Shown piece by piece: positions 9,550 through 18,232 of a stretch of 64,000 bases of DNA. This stretch comes from Bartonella gabonensis (GTDB lineage Bacteria > Pseudomonadota > Alphaproteobacteria > Rhizobiales > Rhizobiaceae). Under the pieces are notes generated by a model. The model had not been told where the DNA came from, made no database searches, and was given only the letters and a program-made list of their open reading frames with translations. Position 1 is the stretch's first letter. Each line of letters starts with the position of its first letter. The position numbers and the translations under genes were made by a program. The stretch covers positions 1-64,000 of the forward strand of contig NZ_CAHOYM010000004.1 in assembly GCF_903679515.1 (NCBI RefSeq). Reading direction: 5' to 3'.

Positions 9550-10593
9550 ATGATCAAGAGAAGTGTTAAACTGCTTATCCTAGGAATGATGGGGCTTGCA
9601 AATTCTGTTGTAAATTCTGCTGGAAACACTGAAGAATCGACCAGTTTTGAAAACTCTTTCAATACGATTCAAGAATCTTCAAAGCCAGAAAAACCTTTTC
9701 ACCCCTTAAAAGCTGGAGACTATGACCAAGCTTATGACTATTACATCCAAGGCTATTATTTAAAAGCTTTTCAAGAAGCGCTCCGGCGTGCTGAAAAAAA
9801 TGATCCTTTTGCCCAAACGCTTCTTGCCCGAATTTATATGGAAGGATGCGCTGTTCCTGTTGACGGAGCGCGGGCTGCTTTATGGTTTGAACGCGCTGCA
9901 AAACAAGGGGAACCGCAAGCCCAACTCCGCTATGGACTTATGTTGTTTGATGGTCATTTTGTAAAACAAAATCAAGAACTTGGTGAAAAGTTTATTCAAA
10001 AATCTGTCAACGCAGGCGTCAAGGAGGCCTATTTTTATTATGGACAACTGCTTCTTTATAAAGCCTCACAAGAAAAACAAAATCTCCCTGGCGTCTCTTT
10101 CCAAAGCCGTGAAAATGAAGCCATCGAGCAAGCTTTAAAATGGCACTTAAAAGGGGCTGCCCTTGGAGATGCTGAAGCTGCTTTTGCGGCAGCAAAAATT
10201 CTTTCCTTAGGCACTTTAAATCGACCAAAAGATGATCATAATGCCCGCAAGCTTATGGAAATCGCGGCTCAAAACAATCACTTAAAAGCTCAACTTCATT
10301 TAGCACAATGGCTTATACAGGGCCGTGGAGGAGAACCAGATTTTGACCGTGCTTTTCATTTGCTGCTTCACAATGCCAACAACATGATCGCCCCCGCACA
10401 GATTTCTCTTGCAAGACTTTATCGAGACGGCATTGGAACAAAAGGCGATACAATCATGGCAGCAGCATGGTATATGCTTGCGAAAGAAGCAAAAATGCAA
10501 GCACCTGATCTTGAAACAATGCTCCAAGGTATGGACGATACACAACAAGAAGAGGCGCGCAAAGAAGCAATAAAGCTTCTTCCTGTTTTTTAA
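9550..10593 (+). CDS. exported Sel1-repeat (TPR-like) protein
   Basis: 347 aa from ATG 9550, chosen because GAGGAGG lies about 8 bases upstream. A signal peptide is seen at residues 1-25 (KLLILGMMGLANSVVNSAG). From about residue 60 the protein carries four or more Sel1-like alpha-helical repeats: FAQTLLARIYMEGCAVPVD, AQLRYGLMLFDGHFVK, KAQLHLAQWLIQGRGGEPD and AQISLARLYRDGIGTKGD. Such solenoids usually mediate protein-protein contacts in the envelope. In related genomes the gene lies between the thiE-like gene and efp; here accessory DNA flanks it on both sides. The partner is unknown. Confidence 0.88.
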   Translation: MIKRSVKLLILGMMGLANSVVNSAGNTEESTSFENSFNTIQESSKPEKPFHPLKAGDYDQAYDYYIQGYYLKAFQEALRRAEKNDPFAQTLLARIYMEGCAVPVDGARAALWFERAAKQGEPQAQLRYGLMLFDGHFVKQNQELGEKFIQKSVNAGVKEAYFYYGQLLLYKASQEKQNLPGVSFQSRENEAIEQALKWHLKGAALGDAEAAFAAAKILSLGTLNRPKDDHNARKLMEIAAQNNHLKAQLHLAQWLIQGRGGEPDFDRAFHLLLHNANNMIAPAQISLARLYRDGIGTKGDTIMAAAWYMLAKEAKMQAPDLETMLQGMDDTQQEEARKEAIKLLPVF

Positions 10594-10775
10594 AACGCCT
10601 TTAACAAACTTAAATTTTGCGGGGCACAAATTTCTTTCAGAAAGGCAGCATCAAAAGAATAAACAAAAGGGTGCTTTAAAACATGGAAGGGCAACACAAT
10701 AACAACGCCATACTCTAACGGCGCCATGCGGCTCTTTCGGCTCAAGCAGGCAAAAAATACCTGCTCTTGAAACAA
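10590..10775 (-). pseudogene. possible C-terminal gene relic, opposite Sel1 gene
   Basis: A 61-codon open frame on the minus strand abuts the Sel1 gene tail to tail. Its last 45 residues (for example YGVVIVLPFHVLKHPFVYSF) read like genuine protein rather than random translation, but there is no start with a ribosome binding site and the upstream region is closed. I do not recognise the family. It could equally be chance. Confidence 0.25.
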
Positions 10776-10785
10776 TGCCCCCCCT

Positions 10786-10816
10786 CCTCACATATTCACC
10801 ACCCATTCTTATAAAA
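10786..10816. repeat. 31-base repeat, copy 1
   Basis: CCTCACATATTCACC followed by ACCCATTCTTATAAAAA; nearly the same sequence recurs at 14491-14521. Both copies border the accessory segment between the Sel1 gene and efp, so they may be traces of its insertion or of a duplicated boundary. Confidence 0.5.
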
Positions 10817-11250
10817 ACATCACATGTGCAAAGTCTTATGCCTTACCACACAACATTTCAAACGATAGCATTTTACAACAAACAGCATAAGCACTTATTC
10901 ATATTTAAAAAAGGGAGCCTTCAAAAAGCAATGTTTGAAAATTTATTTGGTCGATCTAGAGCAACACCTAACACATCATTGTTATAATGGTGCCAGAAAA
11001 CGTCATCTTAACATACAAGCGCAAAAGATTGCTCTTTTATCGCACTCCCCAAAAGCAGCAGTTTATTTAAAATATATGCTGCAAGAAACACTTCAAACAG
11101 CCTTAAATTCAAGCTAGAACCATTATCCATTAATGAATTACCGATTGTTTGGAAATCGATATGTTGTTAGTGTAGTTATGAGCGAAGTTGTTCTTATTCC
11201 TAATATAGAAACTTCGCAGAAGAGGCTGACAATATTGGGGGAGAGTTAAG

Positions 11251-11661
11251 ATGTTAAAATATTTATTTCTGTCACCTATTATAGTGGTAGCTGGTTGCGC
11301 ATCTGTAGGCAATTATTCATCAAATTATGTTGATCAAAATCTTACGAAGCAAGAAGCAAAACTCGTCGCTAACAATTTTATGAGCGATATCAAACGATCT
11401 TTCCCACCAGCAACAACCACACTTCTTATAAAGAAAAATGATACAGCAGACAACTTTACCCCTTTATTTATCGATCTGTTGCAACGGAATGGATATCGCG
11501 TAATCTATACAGATCAACCTCAAAAGCAGCAAAACATGGGTGTGAATTTGATTTATAGAATAAGATTAAATAGTACAACTATAGTGTCTGTTTTTCAATA
11601 TAGTGTGGATGGAGAGCCACGTACTCATATAAGTACTCGTCCTAGATTAACCCGCCATTAA
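11251..11661 (+). CDS. TrbH-like conjugation lipoprotein
   Basis: 136 aa lipoprotein: hydrophobic N-terminus with lipobox VVAGC (Cys16), then NYVDQNLTKQEAKLVANNFM, SFPPATTTLLIK and DLLQRNGYRVIYTD, the layout of TrbH, a small lipoprotein of P-type conjugation systems that pairs with TrbG in the outer membrane. ATG 11251 has GGGGGAG at 6 bases. No other trb genes are present, so it is a stand-alone remnant of a conjugative element or a reused surface lipoprotein. A broken duplicate lies at 8709. The family call rests on motif pattern only. Confidence 0.6.
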   Translation: MLKYLFLSPIIVVAGCASVGNYSSNYVDQNLTKQEAKLVANNFMSDIKRSFPPATTTLLIKKNDTADNFTPLFIDLLQRNGYRVIYTDQPQKQQNMGVNLIYRIRLNSTTIVSVFQYSVDGEPRTHISTRPRLTRH

Positions 11662-12227
11662 TGTGAACATTCTCTATTTTCATACGTAAAAATTTAAAAG
11701 TTATTGCGAAAGACAAAGAGATTTTCACTTCAATAAAAAACTTGTTTTTTAGACAGAATGGATAAATTTTATTACATATTGTAACGATACAAAATAGTAT
11801 AAGTTATGGCTTTAAGATTTAAAGAAAGTAGAGTACTAGAAACAATGAAAAGTACTCTACACCCTAGCAAATTACTATGCGAAGATGTCAATGCAAAGCT
11901 TGGTTTATCTATGATTAAAGCACCTGAATAGCTCGCTATATCTCGTGTAGCATTTTCTAAAGTATCGATAAAAACCCTCATCACGACATAATTCATGAGC
12001 AAAAAAATTCATTGGCAAGAAAAAGCGCTGTATCATTTGCTGAACACTATCCAATAAAGCAAAACAAGCTAACCGCAACACTGTAAATATTATCCTCCGG
12101 ATATGGAAAGATCATAGGAACAAAAGAGCGCTGCCTTCTTTTCCATTACATAAAAAACACAGCGCCTCTCATTCAAAAAACTATTTTTTATTGCCAATTT
12201 CTTGAAATTACTTTATGAGTTAAAAGA
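11662..12227. other. intergenic region before second Brt RNA
   Basis: About 565 bases. The first part parallels the sequence after the broken TrbH-like copy. From about 12155 (GCCTCTCATTCAAAAAACTA) the sequence matches that upstream of copy A of the RNA, with a 22-base piece missing. No gene is supported in between. Confidence 0.5.
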
Positions 12228-12437
12228 TGTGTTGGTCGCATACGCAACGACCAAGAGGGTCTTGAAAGCCCGAAAATCTAAGCATGAATTTATCCCACTT
12301 TGTGGGTATCCCGGAATTCCGGGAGTTTTTGCTATGTCCAGGTGCGTTTTCGCACTAAAAGCAAAAAAAGCTGATTAGGTTTCAGTACTTTCAAGCTCCT
12401 GGAATACTTATGCGAGGGCGCTCGCAACCGGAGGGGG
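12228..12437 (+). ncRNA. Brt-type regulatory RNA, copy B
   Basis: Second copy of the structured RNA. TGGTCG/CGACCA, CCCGGAATTCCGGG (12310-12323) and GCGAG/CTCGC near 12413 are conserved. The long-range helix persists as AATCTAA with TTAGGTT through a U-G wobble. ATTCCGGGAG (12316-12325) can alternatively pair with CTCCTGGAAT (12396-12405) over ten positions. Differences from copy A fall mostly in loops or preserve pairing, which supports a selected RNA structure. It ends just before GGAGGGGGC, the ribosome binding site of the following gene. Confidence 0.8.
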
Positions 12438-12440
12438 CAA

Positions 12441-12804
12441 ATGCAATCTCAAAATATTAATATCGACCTTTTGATTGGCAAAAAATTCGCTTGAGACGAA
12501 AAATGCTAAAAATGTCTCAAACAACTCTAGGGCACGCTTTAGGCTTAAGTTTCCAACAAATCCAAAAATATGAAAACGGCTTAAATCATGTAAACGCGGG
12601 GCGGTTAATGGAAATTTCCGATATCCTCAATGTTCCGATTTCCTTTTTTTATGCCGATATCATCACAAAACAACAGCCTCCATATGATCATGATGAAGTC
12701 ATCTCGAACACAGAGGAATACTACTGCTCAAAAGATTTAGAACGCTCACCTCGATAAAATAAAGAGCCATTCTACAGCTCATCATGGACGAGAATGCAAG
12801 CTAA
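12441..12804 (+). pseudogene. Trp-type HTH regulator, copy B, two frameshifts
   Basis: ATG 12441 follows GGAGGGGGC by a few bases. The frame reads MQSQNINIDLLIGKKFA and stops at TGA 12492-12494 after the same A6 run as in copy A. The -1 frame continues with an XRE HTH (SFQQIQKYENGL, GRLMEISDILNVPISFFYAD). A further one-base loss near 12720 replaces the family C-terminus QLLKRFRTLTT with YCSKDLERSPR and an early stop. The original stop corresponds to TAA 12802-12804. It is therefore more decayed than copy A. Confidence 0.8.
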
Positions 12805-13113
12805 CTAGCAACACACCACACTCTATAACCCGAAACGCGCTATGGAGCCAACACGCGCTGTTCATCAACATTCCACTCTTTTCATCTGGTCAAAATGAAA
12901 ACTTTTAACATCATACACGCCCCCACAATCTCTATGCACTGCAACCACACCTATGGCTGCCTCTCCTTACCAGTGCTCTGTAATTTGAGACAATCTACAC
13001 TCAAAAAAATGAGGCTCAAAACCCAATATTTTATTGTGTATTAAACCCAAAAAAATAAAAAGAAGATATAGAAAAAAGCTCTTCCTATTTTATACAACAT
13101 TCAAAATTATTTT
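12805..13113. other. gap between trp copy B and RepL-like gene
   Basis: About 310 bases with no gene and no clear repeat; short CA-rich stretches only. Confidence 0.4.
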
Positions 13114-13677
13114 TTATTCATCATTTGAAAGATTGTCATAAGAAGCAGATAATTTTAGTTCATAGGTTCGTACGAATGCTACAGATTGATCACCTTTGAA
13201 GAAAAGTGCAGGATTAACCCAATACTGGTTACGCAATTTGGGTTTTAAAAAACCTTTAGCTATAAGTTCTTTTAAGCCATTGTGGAATGTTCTGTCAGTC
13301 ATATCAGACTTTTCACCATTTAAGCCACCATTAAGCCAAGATAAAGTAATGCTATCTGTTAATTGAGTAGATTGATATATTTGAAAAACCTCTATGAAAA
13401 TACGATATCCCGTACGGGTTAAGTTAAAAGTTTTTCGAAAATTTTCAATAAATGTTTCTACAAAGTATTTTTCATCCGTTTTTACAATCTCTTCAGCTTT
13501 TTCCTCAGCAATATGAGACAAATGTATGCGAACAACTTCATGTGTATTAGGATTGTTAAGTTCTTGGTGCTTAACATTTGTTATAACAGTTTTACCACAA
13601 ATGCGTATTTGATGTTTATTAAGAAATGGATTTTTTATAGGTGAGTATTCTAACTTTCGCAAATTAATATTGTTCAT
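13114..13677 (-). CDS. RepL-like plasmid replication initiator
   Basis: 187 aa from ATG 13677 (GGTGGA about 8 bases upstream); a GTG at 13716 would add 13 residues. The C-terminal half resembles RepL-type initiators, small winged-helix proteins of plasmids and phages: TGYRIFIEVFQIYQ, MTDRTFHNGLKELIAKGFLK, then NQYWVNPALFFKGDQSVAFV followed by RTYELK. The gene faces a broken paralogue across a 180-base region rich in inverted repeats. It lies in the accessory segment between the Sel1 gene and efp, so it is likely a trace of an integrated plasmid or phage. The family call is from motif memory. Confidence 0.6.
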   Translation of the reverse strand: MNNINLRKLEYSPIKNPFLNKHQIRICGKTVITNVKHQELNNPNTHEVVRIHLSHIAEEKAEEIVKTDEKYFVETFIENFRKTFNLTRTGYRIFIEVFQIYQSTQLTDSITLSWLNGGLNGEKSDMTDRTFHNGLKELIAKGFLKPKLRNQYWVNPALFFKGDQSVAFVRTYELKLSASYDNLSNDE

Positions 13678-13757
13678 TATAACTGTCCACCAAGAATTTT
13701 TAGGCAGCAATTTCACTCTTGTAACAAGCCATCAAATACAAAAGAAATAATTTTATA

Positions 13758-13785
13758 TTTTTTCTTCTTTTTAAAGAAGAAAAAA
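13758..13785. repeat. 28-base inverted repeat between RepL-like genes
   Basis: TTTTTTCTTCTTT, a two-base centre and AAAGAAGAAAAAA make a perfect 13-base inverted repeat. It lies in the divergent region between the intact and broken RepL-like genes. It could be an operator, part of a former replication origin or a terminator. TGACA/TGTCA (13788-13809) and ACAATTGT/ACAATT near 13839 are further short inverted repeats. Confidence 0.65.
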
Positions 13786-13856
13786 TTTGACATAACTTTC
13801 TTAAATGTCACATCTTATTAAAACTCACTACCAAACTGACAATTGTATTATTATAA

Positions 13857-14386
13857 ATGACAATTCATACATTAGCTACACAAAGAAAGCAAACCATCAG
13901 GTGTGCAAAAAATCCATTTGAACGACAAAAACCATTTGGGGATGAGCATCCTTCTATTAAGAAAGAATCCATACTAATAGAAAAATCACATTTATCCAGC
14001 AGATGAAAAAACCCTTCCTACGCTTCCGGAAGATCTTGAATTTAGACAATTTACAAAACAACGCATTTCTAACATCGGGCTATTTTACAAGCTTGGTTCA
14101 TCTGGTGTGAAGGTTTTTGAAATATTAGCGTGGATATTTCAAAATAAGACTATCTGTAAAGATCCCATACCTTTGAATTGTTTTGCGCAATTTTCTCAAC
14201 CAGGAAAAACACGCCCCTCAATAACATACATTGTCTTTATCATCATCAACATTTTCACGCGTCCTAGCAGAGCTAGAAGAAGCCAAGATAATTGCCAAAC
14301 ATATCCGCAAAGGTTGGTATTTTATCAATCCAAATTTTGTTTTTAATGGACAATATGTGATATTCTTACGCCACATGAATTCTTAA
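13857..14386 (+). pseudogene. RepL-like initiator gene, frameshifted
   Basis: Starts at ATG 13857 (MTIHTLATQRKQTIRCAKNP, then FERQKPFGDEHPS) and needs frame changes near 13975 and between about 14170 and 14250. The second frame reads LPEDLEFRQFTKQRISNIGL and GVKVFEILAWIFQNKTI; the third reads LAELEEAKIIAKHIRKGWYF, then INPNFVFNG, ending at TAA 14384-14386. The RKGWYFINPNFVFNG tract matches the NQYWVNPALFFKGD tract of the intact gene opposite. At least two indels make it non-functional. Confidence 0.7.
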
Positions 14387-14490
14387 AAAGAGTATAACAA
14401 AAATGTTGTTTCACACGGCTAACAACATTTTTTTCAACAGTATATGCCTCTTTTTTATGGAGCTCACTTTCATAAAACACTTAAGCTCTC

Positions 14491-14521
14491 CCTCACATAT
14501 TCACCCCCCATTCTTATAAAA
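14491..14521. repeat. 31-base repeat, copy 2
   Basis: CCTCACATATTCACC followed by CCCCATTCTTATAAAAA; partner of the copy at 10786-10816, on the efp side of the accessory segment. Confidence 0.5.
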
Positions 14522-14916
14522 AACACCTCATAATTTTACGGAATTTCTATCATCAGCCTTAATAATATTTGACGACACAACGGGATAAATTTCCCCCGAA
14601 TCCCCAAAATCTTAAAAAAACTTTGTGCAAATTTTTAAAAAGCTTGCGTCTTGGCGCTTTTTATGGTCTTGCAAAGAACTGAAAAGCAAGAATACATCAA
14701 GGTCCTTTTTGTACTTAAGCTTTTCGCTGCAAAGCCCATGAGAAAATCCATGGCAAGACAAATGAAAAGCACTTAAGAACCATGCAGAAGCAGCAAAGCG
14801 AACAAGAGGATTGGAGCCCAAAACAACACAAGAGCTCACAGTTAAAGGCAGCAAAGAAAAGTACCGTAAGGACAACAAGAGAGCTCTTTTTGCAGGAATA
14901 GATTTGGATAGAAACG
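14522..14916. other. efp upstream region
   Basis: About 395 bases. No gene is supported on the plus strand, and open frames on the minus strand are composition artefacts. It should contain the efp promoter, which I cannot place with confidence. Confidence 0.4.
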
Positions 14917-15492
14917 ATGAAAATTAATGGCAATGAAATTCGTCCAGGGAATGTGATTGAGCATCAAGGCAGCCTATGGGTTGCAGTGAAATGTAATGCT
15001 GTAAAGCCTGGAAAAGGTGGTGCATTTAACCAAGTTGAAATGAAGAATTTGCTTGATGGTACAAAACTCAATGAACGCTTTCGTGCCGCAGAAACAGTAG
15101 AACGCGTACGCCTTGAACAAAAAGATTTCACCTTTCTTTATCAACAAGGGGATGCTTTGGTCTTTATGGATTCAGAATCTTATGAACAATTGGAATTGCA
15201 AAAGGATTTTGTTGGTGAACGCGCTGCTTTCTTGCAAGATGGAATGACTGTCACCGTTGAACTTTATCAAGAAAAGCCTATTGGCATCTCACTTCCTGAT
15301 CAAGTTGCTGTCACGATTGTGGAAGCTGATCCAGCTCTCAAAGGACAAACAGTCACAGCTTCTTATAAACCAGCCATTCTTGAAAATGGCATTCGTATTC
15401 TTGTCCCCCCTTTTATGAATGCCGGTGAACGGATCATTGTCGATACCAACGAGTTGATTTATTTGCGTCGTGCAAATGAAAAAGATAAATAA
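14917..15492 (+). CDS. efp: translation elongation factor P
   Basis: Relieves ribosome stalling at consecutive prolines. 191 aa with the three-domain layout: KOW-like domain I from [22 protein letters not shown] domains II and III ending with the family C-terminal box [20 protein letters not shown]. The tip loop reads KPGKGGA with Lys33, the position modified in EpmA-type systems; no modification gene is in the window. suhB starts 12 bases downstream, so the two are probably cotranscribed. Confidence 0.97.
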   Translation: MKINGNEIRPGNVIEHQGSLWVAVKCNAVKPGKGGAFNQVEMKNLLDGTKLNERFRAAETVERVRLEQKDFTFLYQQGDALVFMDSESYEQLELQKDFVGERAAFLQDGMTVTVELYQEKPIGISLPDQVAVTIVEADPALKGQTVTASYKPAILENGIRILVPPFMNAGERIIVDTNELIYLRRANEKDK

Positions 15493-15504
15493 AGGAATTA
15501 AAAG

Positions 15505-16296
15505 ATGGCCCATTCTGCGATCATGAATGTCATGGTGCAAGCTGCCATGAAAGCAGGGCGCTCGCTCGTGCGTGATTACGGTGAAGTACAAAATTTGCAA
15601 GTATCTTTAAAAGGGCCAGCCGATTACGTCAGCCAAGCAGATCGCAAAGCAGAAAAAATTATTTTCAATGAACTGAGCAAAGCACGCCCTAAATTTGGTT
15701 TTCTAATGGAAGAATCTGAGGAAATCGTTGGCGAAGATTCCCAACATCGTTTTATTGTCGACCCTTTAGATGGCACCACCAATTTCCTCCATGGCATTCC
15801 TTTTTTTGCTGTTTCCATTGCTTTAGAAAGCCAAGGAAAAATCGTTGCCGGTGTCATTTACAACCCCGTGAGTGATGAACTCTTTACCGCTGAACGTGGT
15901 GGTGGTGCTTTTTTTAATGACCGCCGCTGTCGTGTTTCTGCGCGGCGTAGATTAGAAGATTGTATCATAGCCACAGGCATGCCGCATTTTGGACGCCCAG
16001 GTCATGGAACCTATCTCATTGAACTGCGCAATATGATGATGAAAGTTGCTGGACTTCGCCGTTTTGGTGCAGCAGCCCTTGATTTAGCCTATGTCGCCGC
16101 AGGCCGAACCGATGGCTATTGGGAAGACAACCTGCAAATTTGGGATATGGCTGCTGGAATATTAATGGTTCGCGAAGCCGGTGGTTTTGTCACCGATAAA
16201 GAAGGTGGCGATGACATATTCCGCAAAAAAAATATCCTCGCCGGCAATGAACACATTCGTACCAAGCTAGAAAAAGTTCTCAAGAAAGGCATTTAA
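15505..16296 (+). CDS. suhB: inositol monophosphatase family protein
   Basis: Mg-dependent phosphatase of 263 aa. The metal-site motifs are complete: EESEE near residue 70, DPLDGTTNFLHG (residues 88-99) and WDMAAGILMVREAGG (213-227). AAAGGAATT lies about 9 bases before the ATG. It follows efp closely. Family members hydrolyse inositol-1-phosphate or related sugar phosphates, and SuhB also has rRNA transcription roles in some bacteria; the specific substrate here is not evident. Confidence 0.93.
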   Translation: MAHSAIMNVMVQAAMKAGRSLVRDYGEVQNLQVSLKGPADYVSQADRKAEKIIFNELSKARPKFGFLMEESEEIVGEDSQHRFIVDPLDGTTNFLHGIPFFAVSIALESQGKIVAGVIYNPVSDELFTAERGGGAFFNDRRCRVSARRRLEDCIIATGMPHFGRPGHGTYLIELRNMMMKVAGLRRFGAAALDLAYVAAGRTDGYWEDNLQIWDMAAGILMVREAGGFVTDKEGGDDIFRKKNILAGNEHIRTKLEKVLKKGI

Positions 16297-16867
16297 ACCT
16301 TACAGCCTTTCGAAAAGCCCTTTAAAACCTGCCCCCTCCTTAAAATTTTATAAAATCCGAAAAAAAGCAATGTGGAGGTAGGCTTTTCAACTTTCTTTAC
16401 AGACATAACAGAAAACAACGCATGAAACAGTGACAAAACACCATCACAACAATCAGTGCCCCCTATCCCCCTAAAGACGCAAGAACAGCTTAGCCAATAT
16501 TATAAACGCTATTTTTCCCAATTCCCCTACAAACAAACTAGAAAACAAAAAGCACCATCACAAACCGCTTCAAAAAACACCAACCATACCAAAAACAAGC
16601 CCCTCTACTCCTCTTAAGAGATCCCCCCCTACACAACAGCAAAAATCTTGGCTCTAAAAATCCCCCTCTTTTGTGAGAGCTGTCACATATACCTCTCAAG
16701 AACCCTCACCCCTACAGAGCAACAGAAACCTCAGCAAATTCATTGCACGCCCCCTTTATTCAACCATTATATTCCAGACAGTTTATGAAATGCGCACAAG
16801 ATTGATTGTAATGAAAATCTTTATTTTCGACAATCGCCTCTCGTAGTTTGATACTAAAAAGCTCTTT
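16297..16867. other. gene-free stretch after suhB
   Basis: About 570 bases, unusually C-rich on the plus strand with many short CCCC runs. No gene, repeat or terminator could be supported. Confidence 0.5.
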
Positions 16868-17254
16868 TTATTTATTAATAGCCTCTTCCAGTTTCTTTAG
16901 CTGCTCCTCACCAAAAATATATTGTAATTTATCTTTCGCATTTTCTATTTTTAGAAACATATCCCAATAAAACAATTGATCAAAACATTTCTCATTTGAT
17001 GATCTCATCCATTCTTTAGCACCTAATTTGTAAGCTTCTTCAAATGTTGGTATCTCTTCAGAAATGCTAAGGTCTTTTTTCTCTTCTTTATCATTCTCCC
17101 TACAAGTATTAATCGCATTTTTAACTGTATTAAAATCGCAACTCTTATCAAAGGCAAGATACCTCTCTTTCACCGTATTAATCAGCTTCTTATAGTAAAT
17201 AAAAGTTGTTATTGCTTTTCTATAAGCATTAGAAATACTATATAATAATGACAA
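16868..17254 (-). CDS. unrecognised protein, third part of a three-frame locus
   Basis: 128-codon frame, Lys/Glu-rich and probably helical (RENDKEEKKDLSISEEIPTF, FGEEQLKKLEEAINK). It overlaps the preceding frame by 17 bases and has no clear ribosome binding site. It is in the same frame as the first part at 17642-18232. Taken together the three frames look like one protein of about 450 aa interrupted by two indels, this being the C-terminus. Function unknown. Confidence 0.45.
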   Translation of the reverse strand: MSLLYSISNAYRKAITTFIYYKKLINTVKERYLAFDKSCDFNTVKNAINTCRENDKEEKKDLSISEEIPTFEEAYKLGAKEWMRSSNEKCFDQLFYWDMFLKIENAKDKLQYIFGEEQLKKLEEAINK

Positions 17255-17702
17255 AATGTAACTTTATATTATCTAATAACCAATCACCTTCATTGCGATG
17301 GGGACTTATTGTTTTCTGTATTTCTTCGCATTCTATAATCGTAGATATGTTGCCCTTATAACTATCCGTAGATTCCTGTTTTTCATTCTTCTCACTAGAG
17401 AATTCTTCTGATTGTTTTCGATTCCAATTAGCAATCATATTATCAACCACATACAAGTACCAATGAAAAAACAACATTGTAGGTTTATATTTTATTTCTT
17501 GCGTATAGGGCTTTACAGCCTCTTCAATAATTATCCCATTCTCTTCTATTAACTGTAATGTTTTCTGATAATTTTCCTTAAAATGACTAATATCTATACA
17601 ATACTTTACGCTGTTATTAATTTTTTCATAATGCTCTTCAGTCAGTTCTTCTTCAAGTGCCTCTTTGTACAATAAACGCAATTCTCTCCCCCTTGCGCAC
17701 AA
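17238..17702 (-). CDS. unrecognised protein, middle part of a three-frame locus
   Basis: 154-codon frame overlapping the first part by 61 bases. Its beginning (CARGRELRLLYKEALEEELT) continues naturally from the first part's ELKNICA in a different frame, with the switch near the CCCCC run at 17688-17692. It contains a charged helical region and a hydrophobic/aromatic patch (LFFHWYLYVVDNMIANW). No recognisable domain. It is either a separate coupled gene or the middle of one broken gene. Confidence 0.45.
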   Translation of the reverse strand: MCARGRELRLLYKEALEEELTEEHYEKINNSVKYCIDISHFKENYQKTLQLIEENGIIIEEAVKPYTQEIKYKPTMLFFHWYLYVVDNMIANWNRKQSEEFSSEKNEKQESTDSYKGNISTIIECEEIQKTISPHRNEGDWLLDNIKLHFVIII

Positions 17703-18232
17703 ATATTCTTGAGTTCCTTCTCATACAATGAATATATTTTTTCTTGCCCTTGCACACACATCCCCTTTACCAATGAAAGTCTATTGCCGCTGACTTTTAT
17801 TCCTGACCCAGTTTTTTCAATCCCTAATACATTCCTTTCCCATTGCCTTACTCCCTCATCCCATTGCTCAATCCATTCCTTGGATATTTTTTGCGTTTTT
17901 TCAAAAAGCCTTTGCTCCCCTTCTTCAATAATTTTTTGATGTATCTGACACTCTTGCTCTTTTTGCTCAAGTTGCTTAGTTAATTGCTTGTTACGATAAA
18001 TTTGGGCTACCAGTATTATACCTCCCACACAAAACACTATTCCCATTGCAAAGCCTAACAACACGTTCGTTGAGTATCCCCAAGACCGCAACCCACCTAT
18101 CACTATGGCAAATACAACCAATCCTATAAAAACAGATAGCTTCTTCCTCTCTTGGATGAACTTAATTATAGTTATTATGAAATCAATTCCTTCTATCGCG
18201 GCAATAATTCTGTCTATTATTTCTCCATACAT
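17642..18232 (-). CDS. unrecognised two-helix membrane protein with coiled coil
   Basis: 196 codons from ATG 18232, preceded by AAGAGGGGC, a strong ribosome binding site. Two transmembrane segments (LSVFIGLVVFAIVIGGL, residues 32-48, and VLLGFAMGIVFCVGGIILVA, 57-76) are followed by a coiled coil rich in Gln/Glu (QLTKQLEQKEQECQIHQKII). I do not recognise the family. The locus sits between suhB and the ABC exporter and is more AT-rich than its neighbours, suggesting acquisition. Two further frames follow directly. Confidence 0.6.
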   Translation of the reverse strand: MYGEIIDRIIAAIEGIDFIITIIKFIQERKKLSVFIGLVVFAIVIGGLRSWGYSTNVLLGFAMGIVFCVGGIILVAQIYRNKQLTKQLEQKEQECQIHQKIIEEGEQRLFEKTQKISKEWIEQWDEGVRQWERNVLGIEKTGSGIKVSGNRLSLVKGMCVQGQEKIYSLYEKELKNICAQGGENCVYCTKRHLKKN

